Part shown: positions 11,078 to 21,887 of the stretch, one piece after another | Position numbering within the stretch: the stretch's first letter is position 1 | Layout of the letters: each line of letters starts with the position of its first letter | NCBI GenBank assembly: GCA_026119855.1 | Contig: JAOWBW010000304.1 | Coordinates: 1,178,001 to 1,242,000 of the forward strand | Reading direction: 5' to 3' | DNA: 64,000 nucleotides | DNA from: Campanula takesimana | Lineage: Eukaryota; Streptophyta; Magnoliopsida; Asterales; Campanulaceae | Position numbers and translations under genes: made by a program | The notes under the pieces: generated by a model | Told to the model about the DNA's origin: nothing | The model's input: only the letters and a program-made list of their open reading frames with translations | Database searches by the model: none

Positions 11078-13189
11078 TGTCACGACCCGAAATATAGGCT
11101 CTATTTTATTAATAATTAAATGATTATTATTTAATTATTTGCTTGTTTGTTTATTTAAATTATTATTTATTTAAATATTTAGGTGTTCATTTTATGTGTT
11201 ATAATATTTATGCCTAGCTTTGTATTGAGTTATTTGGGCTAGTGTGGAAGTGTTGGGTCTTAATAGTTAGTAGGGAGTGTAAATAAATGTGCTAGTAGAT
11301 GGGGGAGGGGCCCGAGTGTAATATTTTGAAATAATTCCCCCCTACTCCCTCCCTACTCCTCCTCTTTCACCCTCACACTCCACCCCCATTCTTCTTCTCC
11401 CAGCCATTCCTCTCTCTCTCTAAGCAAAAGTGGTAAGTTTTCTTCTCCTTCTTCTCTCTTCATTTAAACCTTCTTCCTCTCATCTTCTCTCATTTCTTAA
11501 ATCATGAAATGTGTTTAGATCGTCGTTAGGATCGAGTAGAGCCAAAAAGAATCGAATTCCGTCAACTTTCATTATTTCCAAGTAAGTTACTTTTCCCCCA
11601 TTTTGATGCTAAAATGTTCATATCATGTTCATGTGATGTTTGATGTGTTATTTTCGAAGTTTGATTGAGTTTTGAATTTATTTTGAATTTATTTGAGTTC
11701 TTGGGAAGAAAATGGTGATTTTGAAATGTTGGGTGTGATTCTTGGTTTTGGGTTGTTAGATGTTGTTGTTTAGGTTCCCTAGATGTTTAGATGTAGTTTT
11801 GGTACCTTGGAAACTAGTTGAAAGCTTTGATTTTGAGCATTTATTGAAGATTTGTGTTTTGGCTCGAAAATGGTGAACCCAGCTCTGATTTTCCGACCCA
11901 GATCACTTCCGAGCGCCCGCCCTTAAGCCATTAGGCGCCCGCCCACTGGAGAATTTCATGACCATAAGTTTCTGCCACTCGCAAGCGCCCGCCTGCCCCA
12001 TTCCAGGCGCCCGCCCGCCCCTGTTCCAGGATTTTGACCTTTTGCTTGGTTTAAGACTTAAGGCTTAATTAGTTTAGGGTTGTTGCTTTTAATTAACTTA
12101 AGATAACACTGTGGAACACTTTATTGTGTGGATTTGATTCTTTTGTGAATAAATATGATGTGAAATTTATTTAAGCACCGTTTTGGTAATGTTGGGCATC
12201 TTTGTTGTGCAATTTGGATTGGCTTACCCTTGTGGTAATTTAATTGGATTGGTTCCCTACTTTGGAACCTTAAGATGTTTACTTAAGCTAGTATTTATTA
12301 CTTAGCATTTATTTGAAAGTCCAGCTGGTATTTTGTGTGTGTTTGGGCGATGGGAAAGATTATAATGGCAAAGCCAAGTCCATTATAATGTTGACCATTG
12401 TTTTGCCCCCTTCTTTACCCCTTCTCCAGATTGGCCTTGGAAAGGATAAGTCAGCGTTCCTTTGTGAATGTATCTGGCTAGCGGGCATGACTTTGTGTCA
12501 TGGTCCTTGTCCTTTGTGACACTGTTATGATTATTGGTTCCGGTACCGGGGTTTTCTCTTCGGCTTTCGTGCCATTATGAAGATGATGATTTGTTGATTA
12601 TTGAAGCTGCGCAGCGATCCTTTATTTGGATGTTCCGGTTTGGAAAACCTTGGCTATATCCTTTGTTATGTGTTTATTTCCGCTGCTATCTGATATATGA
12701 TAATTGTTATGTGCTATGTGATAATTATTATTGTTTATTGCTTCTTGCATCATAGCATGTCATGTAGTTGCATTAGTAACTTATTGAGATTTATCTCACC
12801 CCTTTTCTTTTATCTTTGTTTTTCCTTAACCCCCCCCAAGGTGCTAAGGATTAGTCTCGCTGATCACGAGATAGAGGACGTCGAGTGTGGATCCGTTCTT
12901 TTGGGGAAGGTTGATATAGGTTGGTTTCCATTATGTAAATGTGTAACCATTTTGGGGTAGTTGTACCAAACAATGACGTCTCTAAGGATTGTATATTTTT
13001 ATTTGTTGGGCATAAACTTGTGGAAGTTTATGATCGTTGTATTTAGTCTTTTTCAAACTTTGATTTGTAAAACTTTGGATTACCCTTTTGGTATCAAATG
13101 AAATTTTTAACTTCGGTATTTTGGAGTTCATTGTTAGAGTCGACGTCCAGCTCGCGGTCCCGGGGCCCGCGGGGTCCGGGGTCGCGACA
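11078..13189 (+). repeat. 3' LTR of element B
   Basis: 2112-bp LTR, nearly identical to 4333-6446. Visible differences include a shorter C run near 12831-12837 and scattered point changes. The GC boxes are at 11913/11935 and 11985/12007, again 22 bp apart, and the 10-bp inverted repeat is at 12359-12368 and 12380-12389. Confidence 0.93.
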
Positions 13190-13194
13190 CTAAG
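13190..13194. repeat. Right copy of the element B target-site duplication, CTAAG
   Basis: Direct match to 4328-4332, flanking the B LTR ends. It joins the two halves of the A LTR. Confidence 0.92.
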
Positions 13195-14096
13195 TTTGAT
13201 TTACGAAAACAGAGATTCTTTGGGATGAGGGGTTCGGGGGTTAGGTTACGAAATGGGAAGTACTTAAACACCCATTTCGCCCGAACAAAGTCGGTCTTGT
13301 TTGTTCATAATTCACTTTAAAGATAAATGCGTTCTTCCTATTAGAATGATGATAAAAAGGGGTTTTAAAGTTTAAAATGTAGGGAGATGACTCCTAGGCC
13401 AATTCAATGTAATGAAAGGACCATTGGTGTCATGTCCCAAATGGTTTTGGGGTGATTGCACATTTGATTAAAGAAGAAGAAGAAGAAGAAGAAGAAGAAG
13501 AAGAAGAAGAAGAAGAAGAAGAAGAAGAAGAAGAAGAAAAATGCTTAAGACATTTACCTATAGTATCCTTTGAAAAGCCTTGAAGGAGAGGTTGAATGCT
13601 TAGTTGACAAAGGTCTCAAAGAAATCCCAAGGAAAAGTCTAGAAAACAAGTGAGGAAAAGGTCTAAAAGGAGTAATATCCAAGGTCCCCTCCAATGATGG
13701 ATTGGAGGGGTTTTTATATTTGAAAGAGGACTGTTTTTGGAGCCAAACGGAGTCTCCTAGAAATCTTTCCCGGGCAAAATCATGTATAATGAGCAAGGGA
13801 GAGATTCTTGGGCAGAATCTGTAACTGACACACCCCAGAAGCGCGCGCATCCCACCTAGGCGGCGGAAGGCGCGCGCGTCTGGCCTCAAGGGGCGGAGGC
13901 GCGTGACTCTGAAAAGCGATTTTTGATAGAATGGACTAGAAAGTTAGAACTGTTATTTAGTTTAGTCCCGAGACTTAACGGAGTCCGTCTGGAACTTAAC
14001 CAAAGTAACAGAAACTAACAGAAAACACTTAAAAGAGGGAGAAACACAAAATCAAGTGTGCAATCGGGGTGAGCGGTCCAAGGCGGGGTGTCTACA
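13195..14096 (-). repeat. 5' LTR of element A, outer piece
   Basis: Continues the LTR begun at 4204 and ends on the plus strand at GTGTCTACA, so the element-sense start is TGTAGACACC. It is homologous to the right part of the G LTR (15019-15983). It holds an AAG microsatellite and a trio of GC boxes at 13841, 13870 and 13899. A small ORF on the minus strand at 13554-13889 has no recognisable protein. Confidence 0.85.
13470..13538. repeat. AAG/GAA trinucleotide microsatellite
   Basis: About 23 uninterrupted AAG units. The homologous place in the G LTR (near 15448-15466) has only a few units, so this tract expanded after the two LTRs diverged. Confidence 0.95.
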
Positions 14097-14999
14097 CATA
14101 ATAACCACTTGGGGACGGCTTTTTATTTCGTCCATGATAACCACTTGGCATGTATGTTTTGAAAACATTAGTTTAGGGAAATCTCGGCACATGAAAACCG
14201 GCTTAGTCACGGAATGTTAGACCCTAACTAGAATTGTGTTGGCTTGTGCTCGGCTAATGAGAGGCTTAAGGTCACCCCCGGCATGTAGTAATAAACTAAG
14301 CCACGGGCTGAGGTTTACCGCTTCGAAAGAGTCAAGGTCGGGTGGAGCTTGAAACTTCCTAGGACGGGCCTCGATGGGTTTGGGGTTATGAACTTTGTGT
14401 GACTCTATAATGAGCAATTTATAGGAATTCGTGCATGTAGTGTGAGGTCCAACATGTGACAAAACATTTTTTACTTTTTTTTTAGGAAAGAAAAGTAAAT
14501 AAGCACGTAATTACAACTCTCGAATCACCCGTGTGACCGATAAAAAACATAAGACAAATCAGTTTAAGAGGTCCAAATCAGTCCTTGATGCAGGCAACTG
14601 TGCCCACATCCCAATCATTATGCTCTGTTCTGAAGCTGTTTCTATTCTGGAAAACCACCCAGGAGCGCGCGCCTCTGGCCTGTGTTGTGGGATGCGCGCG
14701 CATGGCGCAGAGTCTGTAGGAAGCACCCGCTTTTGGGTAAACCTGTCAGATTGTCAAACTTTGGACTCAGGGGATTTCCCTAGTCCTGAATATACATTGT
14801 AACCCCTGCCGAAATGATTAGTGTAGAAAAAAGAAGAATAATAGGAAGAATATATGGGAGGTGGGCGATTCTGGTCCTTGATGTGGGACGCGCGCGCCTT
14901 AGGCCAAGAAGGCCAGAGGCGCACGCTTCCCCCATCAGGAACCAGAATGCCCAGAAAAATGTGGACTTTCAACAGAGATGCAAGTTTAACCCTCAAATC

Positions 15000-15017
15000 T
15001 CCCCAGCGGAGTCGCCA
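15000..15017 (-). other. Primer-binding site of element G
   Basis: The minus strand reads TGGCGACTCCGCTGGGGA, one base different from the sites of A and D, and lies one base from the LTR end. Confidence 0.75.
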
Positions 15018-15018
15018 C

Positions 15019-15983
15019 TGTAGATACCCCGGGAGGGCACGGCTTTGGCTAGAGCGCTTGTTGTTATTCCTAGGATGTCTATTTGTTTTTTATTTATTTA
15101 GAGTCGCCGCCTATGTTTTAGAGGAACATAAGAAAAACCTAATATTTAGCCTAAGTTTGATACGAAAACAAAGATTCTTGTTATGAGGTTCGGAGGTTAG
15201 GTTACGAGATGGGAAGTACTTAAACACCCATCTCGCCTAACTAATGTTGGTCTTGCTTGTTCAAAGTCTACATAAAATAAATGTTCTTCCTATTCTTAAT
15301 AATGATAATGGGGGTTTAAAAAGGGGTGTTTGAAAGGTAGGGAGATGACTCCTTAACCAACTTCAATGAAATGAAGTGATCATTGGTGTCATGTCCCAAA
15401 ATGATTTGGGTGATTGCACGTTTGATTAAAATAAAAGAAAGTGATGAAGTAGAGAAGAAGAAGGAAGATGGACTTTTACCTATGCTTCGAAGGACTTCAA
15501 ACACTTCTTGGTGAATTACTTGGAAAAACTTTAGAAATGATTTCGATATAGTTTTTGTAGAGAGAATTTTCGGTCCTTTGAAATGGTTGAAAATTGATGT
15601 TTTTATGGGTGAAAACAAAGTGTTTTTGGTGCCAAAACTCAGTCACCAAGAAATTTTTTCTGGGAAAATCATGTAAAATGAGCAAGGGGGGGATTCTTGA
15701 GCAGAAATCTGTAACTGACGCCCAGAGGCGCGCACTTCCTACCTCGGGGGCGGAAGGCGTGCGAGTCTGGCTCCTTTGGTCAGAGGCGCGCGACTTAGAG
15801 GTGGCTTTTTTGATAGAATGGACTAGAAAGTTAGCCCTGTTATTCAGTTTAGTCCTTGGACTTAATGAAGTCAGTCAGGAACTTAACGGAAGTAACAGAA
15901 ACTAACAAAAGACACATAAAATAGGGAGAAACGCAAGATCAACCGTGCAATCGGGGTGAGCGGTCTAAGGCGGAATGTCTACA
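15019..15983 (-). repeat. 5' LTR of element G (uninterrupted)
   Basis: 965-bp LTR. The plus-strand ends are TGTAGATACCCC and AATGTCTACA. It serves as the intact template for recognising the split A LTR. GC boxes are at 15728, 15757 and 15786, spaced 29 bp. Confidence 0.82.
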
Positions 15984-16195
15984 CACGCTAGAGACCGAAA
16001 GGGCGAGTCGAGTGCTGCTAATCACCTTCTCTACTCGTAACATAGCCCCCGAACCCACTTTTCAAATCAAAAAAAGGTTTTATCTCTATTTTCATAAAAT
16101 AAAATGAGGTGGAGACTCTATTTTCAAAACCAAATTAAGGAAACCATTGTGAGGACGCGAGCGCGGGATTAAGGTTTCAAGCGCGGGCTCTCATA
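15984..16195 (+). repeat. Element J: 3' end of a D-like LTR, plus strand
   Basis: The 212 bp match, in reverse complement, the first 200 or so bases of the D LTR at 34659 and 52083. Shared landmarks are the GAGACCGAAAGGGCGAG, CATAGCCCCCGAAC and GCGCGGGCTCTCA blocks. It ends CTCTCATA instead of CTCTCACA. No PBS follows, so this is the 3' LTR end or a solo LTR. Its left part was cut off by the insertion of G. Confidence 0.75.
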
Positions 16196-16202
16196 CCCAC
16201 GA

Positions 16203-17633
16203 AAATACATTAACTAGATTTGGGTGTGATTTTGTCCAAGACAACACGTTTCTCAAAAGCATCACATCATAAATCTTTATGAAAGACAAAATAGGTTTTC
16301 TTTCATTCCATATCTAATATGCTATCATTTAGAACCTCCTTAGATGAAACTCAATTTAGTGTAAGCGCAACTGCTTCCAGCACATAATCCAAAAGGATAA
16401 TTAAAGATTAGTTTGACTTATCATGAGGTGAAAAACAGCAGTTTGCAGACAATCTACAGGTTTCTGTAAACAGGGGTCGTACGCCTCATTATTAGGCGTA
16501 CGCCTAAATTGCAGCTGTACGGTTGTTTTTTCCAGATTCTGTTTTTCTTCTTCTGCAGACTTTCTGCAGAATTCTCATCAAGTCCATGGTTCAAATATTT
16601 ATTACTTTGATCACATCAGATTACATCAATACTTTTGCCATAAGTTATCGAAATCATTTCTAGCATTATTATTTTAATGAACTACATACATCAATATGTA
16701 TTAGTTCAAAAGAGCACTTCCTTTTACTACTATTAGTAAGAGGTGTCTTGATCAATTTCTAAGATTCACATATATTGCATGATTCGAAATCATGTGAGTT
16801 TAAAAGTCCGTCCCATGGAATTTTAGATATGTGTTTCTTATCATTTCATATAGACATCAATGCTTTAAGAATGTAACGCATACATCCTTAGATTTAGATT
16901 TCCACTATTTATGTTATACTCATTATTTTGTTCTTCTAAGATAAGGATATAAAGTCCCATTATATGATTAACAATACAATAAAGTGAATCATATTTAATG
17001 GAGAACCTTCTTATTCAAATAAGAAATATCCGTAATCTTTCCATGAAGAAACCAAAATAATATTTCTACTCAAAGTAGGAACATCACAACATTTGTTCAA
17101 AACAAATATGAACTCACTAGGTAAAGACACTTCGCAAGTTCCTATGATTAATGTTGCAACATTTGCATCATTATTATCACATAGGTTAATCTTTACCTTC
17201 CTTAAATAGTTTTTCTATTTCTCAAGTCTTACACATTTATACAAATGTGGGATCCACATCCGGTATCCAATACCTAAGAACTTAGAAGTATAATTTTAAC
17301 ATAAATACTTGAAGTGGTAGTCCTACTACCCTTCATTTTTTATCTTTTAATTCAAATTGTAATTACTCCTATGGTTAATCACATTGCCATGAGAGTAATT
17401 ACATCCTCGGGATTTTAGGTTTAGCCACAAATATTTCTTTTAGGCTTAACAACTCTTGTCTTGCCTTTATCTTAAATCCTTGTTCTTATTAACCTTTAGA
17501 GTTTGAGAAGGTTTACATTTGATATTAAGACTTAGCATTTTTAAACATCAAATGTCTCTTATGAGTTAATATCAAATCCGTTTGTTAGTTTCAAACTAAT
17601 TTGATTACCAAGCCAATTAGGGTAATTAATATG
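16203..17633 (-). pseudogene. Element K: decayed Ty1/copia pol fragment related to H
   Basis: Collinear with 23700-25035 of element H, in the same orientation, with many substitutions and small indels. In H this stretch covers the integrase C-terminus back to the gag-pre-integrase region, so K is a piece of copia pol. No useful ORF survives. A trio of CGTACG-like boxes at 16478, 16497 and 16516, spaced 19 bp, is shared with H. It is bounded by J on the left and I on the right, so both probably inserted into K. Confidence 0.72.
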
Positions 17634-18082
17634 TGATGTAGGAGGTTCCTCGGGTACAGCAGCACATAGCCAGGCCGACAAGCGAGCGCCCGCCTGCTCC
17701 CATACGAGCGCCCGCTTACCTCATGAATTCAGAGGGTAGAAACTGATTAAAAGTGAGCGCCCGCCTGGTCTTCACCAGGCGCCCACGTGGTCTACGCGCA
17801 GAAAAGTCCCAGTTCGCGTTTTTATCGTTTTTATGCTAGAATTAGGTTAATTTCGGGATTTATGTTTTATTTAGGTTATGTTATTTTGTTAGGAGTATAA
17901 ATACTCTTTTCCTTTCATTGTTTTAGGGTTACATTATTATTCTTATCAATTGAACTTTGTTCTTGGAGATTTATCTCTATATCTTGGTGGATTCAAAGGT
18001 TTATGTGTTTGAGGTTTCATCGCTTGTGAAATCTTGTGTGTAGTGCGCTACTTACAAAATCTATCACTTCCATACTGCGTCA
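17634..18082 (+). repeat. 5' LTR of element I
   Basis: Starts TGATGTAGGA (an alternative start two bases earlier, TGTGATG, is possible) and ends TGCGTCA just before the PBS. It contains four GC boxes at 17686, 17708, 17757 and 17779, in pairs spaced exactly 22 bp. A TATA-like stretch, TATAAATACTC, lies near 17896. Confidence 0.75.
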
Positions 18083-18084
18083 GT

Positions 18085-18096
18085 TCGTATCAGAGC
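18085..18096 (+). other. Primer-binding site of element I, one base changed
   Basis: TCGTATCAGAGC, the tRNA-iMet site with one substitution (TGG to TCG). It lies two bases after the LTR end. Confidence 0.75.
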
Positions 18097-18131
18097 AGGC
18101 CATATCCTGTCTTTTGCATCACTGATTCGTT

Positions 18132-18944
18132 ATGGGGGATCAAGGAGGAACAAAAGGTGATATCGAGGGTATGACCACCGCTATCACCAACGCTATCGCT
18201 GCTTTAACAACACAGATCACTGCGTTGACAGCCGGTCAATAGGGTCAGAATGTTAATCAGAACCGTATGGGTGAGAGAGATAGGGTTGATCAAGTTCGAG
18301 GTCCAGTTCGACGTCCTCAACAGGCCGAGAATCAGGATGAAGAAGAATCCAGTTCTGAAGAAGAGGTTGTTGATGATGAAGAACCAGTTCAAGGTAATAA
18401 TCGAAACCGCCATGATTATAGAATTAAGGCTGATATTCCTTTGTTCTATGGAACCATGGGGATTGAAGATTTCTTAGATTGGCAGAATGAAGTTGATCGT
18501 TTTTTCGATGTTATGGAAGTACCTGCAAATAAACAGGTAAAGATGGTGGCGATCCGATTGAAGAGTACTACTGCAGTTTGGTGAGATAAACTAGCAGTAC
18601 AGAGATGATGGCAAGGAAAGGGGCCAGTTAAAACTTGGAGGCGTATGAAGCAGCTAATTTCTGAGAGGTTTTTACCGGCGGATTATGAGCAGATCTTGTA
18701 TAAACTGTATCTCAATTGTGTGCAGGGAAAGAGAACAGTTGATGAGTATACTACTGAGTTTCAGAGGTATACTGCGCGGGTTGAGATTGAAGAGTCTGAG
18801 GATCAGAAGGTTGCTCGTTATATTAATGGCCTGAAAAGTTCCATACAAGAGAAGATGGGATTGCATCAGGTGTGGAATTTGATGGATGCTTACACTGGCT
18901 TTGAAAGCCGAACTCATAGAAAAGTCGAGTACGAAGAATTTTAA
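18132..18944 (+). pseudogene. Gag of element I, with in-frame stops
   Basis: Begins at the ATG of MGDQGGTKGDIEG. The frame is interrupted by TAG at 18240 and TGA at 18582 and 18606. Visible parts are an acidic linker [15 protein letters not shown], the gag domain [30 protein letters not shown], and FLPADYEQILYKLYLNCVQGKRTVDEYTTEFQRY through YINGLKSSIQEKMG. After 18944 the protein continues in another frame. This is the capsid region of a Ty3/gypsy chromovirus, inactive in this copy. Confidence 0.85.
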
Positions 18945-19635
18945 CCCTTCTTTTCGTAAATGGGTTCCACAGAGTAGTTCTGAAGCGGGGACTGATAAAG
19001 AAAAGTTGGCGGTGAGTAAGGACCCAACTTCGCAGACTAAGGGTACTGTCAATCCTAGTAGTTCTGCAGGAAGCAAAGCTCCAACACAGAAGGCACCCAA
19101 CCCGTATGCCAAACCAACGGGGGATCGCAGATCCAACATTTGCCCCACTAGGTGAACTGCTGCGATACTGGAGAAGGAAGAGGAGGAGGAAGAAGAGGAG
19201 AACAACGAGTATGAAGGGGTTGAATTCGCTGAAGAGGAGTCTGAGGAGCGAGTGGGTTTTGTTCTCCAACATATGCTACTATCTTCCAAGGATGAGGGAC
19301 AAAGGAAGAATCTATTCAGAGCATACTGTTCTGTCAAGAACAAGGTATGTAATTTGATTATTGATAATGGTTGCACCGAAAACCTAGTTTCGCAAAAGTT
19401 GGTTGATTTCTTAGGGTTGAAAACTGAACCTCATGAGAAACCCTATAGTTTGGGATGGGTCAATAAGGGTTCAGAACTCAGAGTGTCACGGACTTGCAGG
19501 GTCCCTATTTCCATTGGTAAATACTATAAGGAGGAGGTTGTATGTGACGTTCTCCATATGGATGTCTGCATATATTGCTTGGTCGCCCATAGCAATATGA
19601 CCATGACATTACTTATCGGGGTAAAGACAACGTAG
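18886..19635 (+). pseudogene. Gag tail and protease of element I
   Basis: A second frame carries the gag tail, a damaged zinc knuckle and protease. Only the end of a CCHC knuckle remains (GDRRSNICPTR near 19121), so roughly ten codons of the knuckle seem deleted. A TGA at 19153 and an acidic stretch precede protease sequence NLIIDNGCTENLVSQKLVDFLGL, a DNG version of the active site. A single-base loss near 19569 throws the frame off at the conserved LLGRPW-type motif. The sequence resumes in another frame to about 19720. Confidence 0.78.
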
Positions 19636-19816
19636 TAATGTTTAAATGGGATAATCATAAAATTGCTATAGCTCCTGTTCTGCGTTTTGAGAAACAGGTT
19701 GAGAAGGATGAACTGGTTGTGATGCTTATACAGAATGAAAAGGATCTTACAACAGCTATTGAAGAGGAAGAGTATTTTTTTCCAATAATTATTAAGGGTC
19801 TGTTCAGTTCTTTAGT

Positions 19817-20776
19817 ATGGAGATCGGGTTACCAAGGGATATCGAGGAACTTCTTGCGGGTTTTCAGGAGTTGATTTCTGATGAGTTACCCAATGACCTC
19901 CCTCCTATGATGGACATTCAGCATCAGATTGACTTGATTCTGGGAGCTAGTTTGCCAAACCTCCCACATTATCGCATGAGTCCCAAGGAGAATGAGATAA
20001 TCAGTGAGCAGATTGAAGAATTACTGCGGAAGGGGTTTATCAGGGAGAGTATGAGCCCGTGTGCAGTACCGGTCTTTCTTGTGCCAAAGAAGGGTAATCA
20101 GTGGCGTATGTGTGTTGATAGCAGGGCCATCAACAAGATCACCATCATGTATAGATTTCATATCCCTCGTTTGGAAGATATGCTTGATGAGTTATCCGGT
20201 TCTAAGGTGTTTACAAAACTGGATTTGCGCAGTGGGTACCATCAGATTCGGATCAGACCTGGGGATGAGTGGAAAACGGCTTTCAAGAGCAAGGATGGAC
20301 TTTATGAGTGGCTTGTCATGCCATTCGGGCTATCAAATACCCCTAGCACTTTTATGAGGCTGATGAACCAGGTATTCCGACCTTTTATTGGCTCATTTGT
20401 TATAGTCTATTTTGATGATATCCTGATTTATAGTAAAGATAGAACTGTACATTTGGAACACCTTAGACAAGTGTTACAAGTTTTAAAAGACAATCAGTTG
20501 TATATCAATCTTAAGAAGTGCACATTTTGCACCAACAAATTGCTTTTCCTGGGCTTTGTTGTTGGTGAGGATGGGATACAGGTTGATGAGGAAAAAGTGA
20601 GAGCAATCAGGGATTGGCCAGCCCCAACGTCAGTCACGGAGGTGCGTAGTTTTCATGGTTTAGCTACATTTTACAGGAGGTTTGTACGTAATTTCAGCAC
20701 TATTACTGCACCTATCACCGAGTGTCTAAAGAAGGGTAAGTTTCAGTGGGGTTTTGAGCAAGAACAGAGTTTTGCC
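19817..20776 (+). pseudogene. Reverse transcriptase of element I, cut by H
   Basis: Open from 19817 to the H insertion. RT blocks are [88 protein letters not shown] and the catalytic YFDDILIYS. Then [17 protein letters not shown] leads into the connection region, ending FEQEQSFA. The last residues before the stop at 20801 come from the H LTR. The reading resumes at 28729. Confidence 0.9.
20772..20776. repeat. Left copy of the element H target-site duplication, TTGCC
   Basis: TTGCC precedes the H LTR here and follows the other LTR at 28724-28728. Joined across H, the I coding frame reads through (QSFA then LIKEKLC), which confirms the insertion site. Confidence 0.9.
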
Positions 20777-21872
20777 TATTGGGTTTTGATGCATCATGCG
20801 TAGCGGAATAAACAGATATAATCAAACACCCAAAAGCCCGGATCCGTGCATGTTGATTAAATTAAATACAAGATGAAAGAAACATACCCTTGAAGATCGA
20901 AACCATGAACACGGACTTTAAGGTGCTAAAGGAAACACCCTCTATCGGTATCCACACATCGAACGGACTCAAGAACGCTTCTTGATTTGACTGCTAGATC
21001 CTTAGGCTTGAAAAACATGATTGAAGAACCATTCTTCAATCTCCCTTTGATTATTATGGTTTGATGATGAGCAAAAATCAAACCCCAATAACCTAAGTAT
21101 ATTATGTGTTTTTCTCTCTCCAAGAAACTCTTTTTGATTTCCAAAATAAATGCCTAAGGCTTAGTTTCCGGCTGAAGAGAACACAGAATATATACTGGGA
21201 GAAACCTAATTCCATTAGGCTAAAGGATTCCTTTCCCAGAAAGAAATCTGACAAAAACTCGTCAGCGGACAAACTATCCGTACGGCTAGTCCAAACTATC
21301 TGTACGGCTGGTTTTTCCACTTCCCAGTTTTTCTCGTTTTTCGTGCCAAGTAAGATCCGTTCTACGTGTGTGACCCAATAGGATTATACTATGTTGGCAA
21401 CGAGTCCGAAGACCTCGTAAATTATAAGCGGACTCTAGCAATCCATTATGACTACCCCATTAGTATAACTTTGAAAGCCCAAAGTTACCTTATAGAACAT
21501 ATCATAATTCCTTTGTCACGCGATATCATATTGGACATAAGTCATGGTCCATGTCAACTTATGTTGTCCAATGCTTTCTCGATCCCGAGTAGATTGATAT
21601 GAAATAACATTGAACGCTTCAATACATTTGGGTACGGCCGTACAACTTTATCAATCTCACTCATCGAGTGGCCAAGCAGATATCTCTCTTGAGAGAGGGA
21701 CAAATTCCATCTTGACATAAAACTCATGCTAGCCCTTCATAAGTGCTAGGGACAATGATCATTATAATAAACATGCAAAAGATATAATAATCAGGTTTGT
21801 TATCTCTATAACAATGAAGCTATGATATAACGCATAGGCCTTTCTCAAGGGCCTAGGGCATAATATCCAACA
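20777..21872 (-). repeat. 3' LTR of element H, with internal deletion
   Basis: 1096 bp. The plus-strand ends are TATTGGG (mutated from TGTTGGG) and TATCCAACA. Compared with 27347-28723 it lacks about 280 bp near 21716. It contains CCGTACGG at 21278 and a CTGTACGG variant at 21300, 22 bp apart. Confidence 0.88.
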
Positions 21873-21887
21873 ATCTCCCACTTTCAC
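21873..21887 (-). other. Polypurine tract of element H
   Basis: The plus strand reads ATCTCCCACTTTCAC beside the LTR end, so the element-sense strand has GTGAAAGTGGGAGAT. Such a tract directly before the 3' LTR is typical of plant copia elements. Confidence 0.7.

Larger units (their letters stand above)
4333..13189 (+). mobile_element. Element B: near-intact Tekay-type chromovirus (Ty3/gypsy)
   Basis: Complete 8857-bp LTR retrotransposon. It has two LTRs of about 2.1 kb starting TGTCACGACC and ending GCGACA, a tRNA-iMet-type PBS, one polyprotein frame (gag, two CCHC knuckles, protease, RT, RNase H, integrase, chromodomain), a polypurine tract and a 5-bp target duplication. By eye the LTRs differ at only about a dozen substitutions plus C-run lengths, so insertion was recent. 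Two in-frame stops (7165 and 9367) break the polyprotein. The domain order, C-terminal chromodomain and LTR length fit the Tekay/Del chromoviruses. It is inserted in the 5' LTR of element A. Confidence 0.93.
1..14096 (-). mobile_element. Element A: Tat/Ogre-like Ty3/gypsy retrotransposon, 5' part only
   Basis: Minus-strand LTR retrotransposon whose pol and 3' LTR lie beyond the left edge. In its own 5'-to-3' order it has a 5' LTR (14096 down to 4204, split by element B), a one-base spacer, an 18-nt primer-binding site, a leader of about 1.1 kb, and gag-protease running off the window. The LTR has TG...CA ends. The gag-protease order, the CCHC-like motif and the primer-binding site ending in TGG fit the Tat/Ogre branch of Ty3/gypsy. 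The right boundary at 14096/14097 falls inside the leader of the related element G, so A probably inserted into G. Confidence 0.8.
14097..15983 (-). mobile_element. Element G: remnant (leader, PBS and 5' LTR) of an A-family Tat element
   Basis: Minus-strand leader (14097-14999), PBS (15000-15017) and LTR (15019-15983), homologous to those of A but clearly diverged by eye. The leader begins abruptly at the A LTR edge, at a point matching about 3283 in A. The simplest reading is that A inserted into G's leader and that the rest of G lies left of A. No coding sequence of G is visible; the ORFs at 14217-15186 overlap non-coding leader and LTR. Confidence 0.75.

Noticed and set aside
14097..15983. 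Tandem duplication of the A LTR and leader, as in E
   Set aside because: The two LTRs and leaders are clearly diverged and the leader is cut at a point consistent with insertion of A into an older relative.
16203..17633. Possible host gene in the stretch between G and I
   Set aside because: It is collinear with the pol region of copia element H.
17686..17787. Short repeats with unrelated equal-length spacers, CRISPR-like in form
   Set aside because: Repeats are only 9 bp with 13-bp spacers inside a plant LTR; no cas genes. The spacing is reported as a finding instead.
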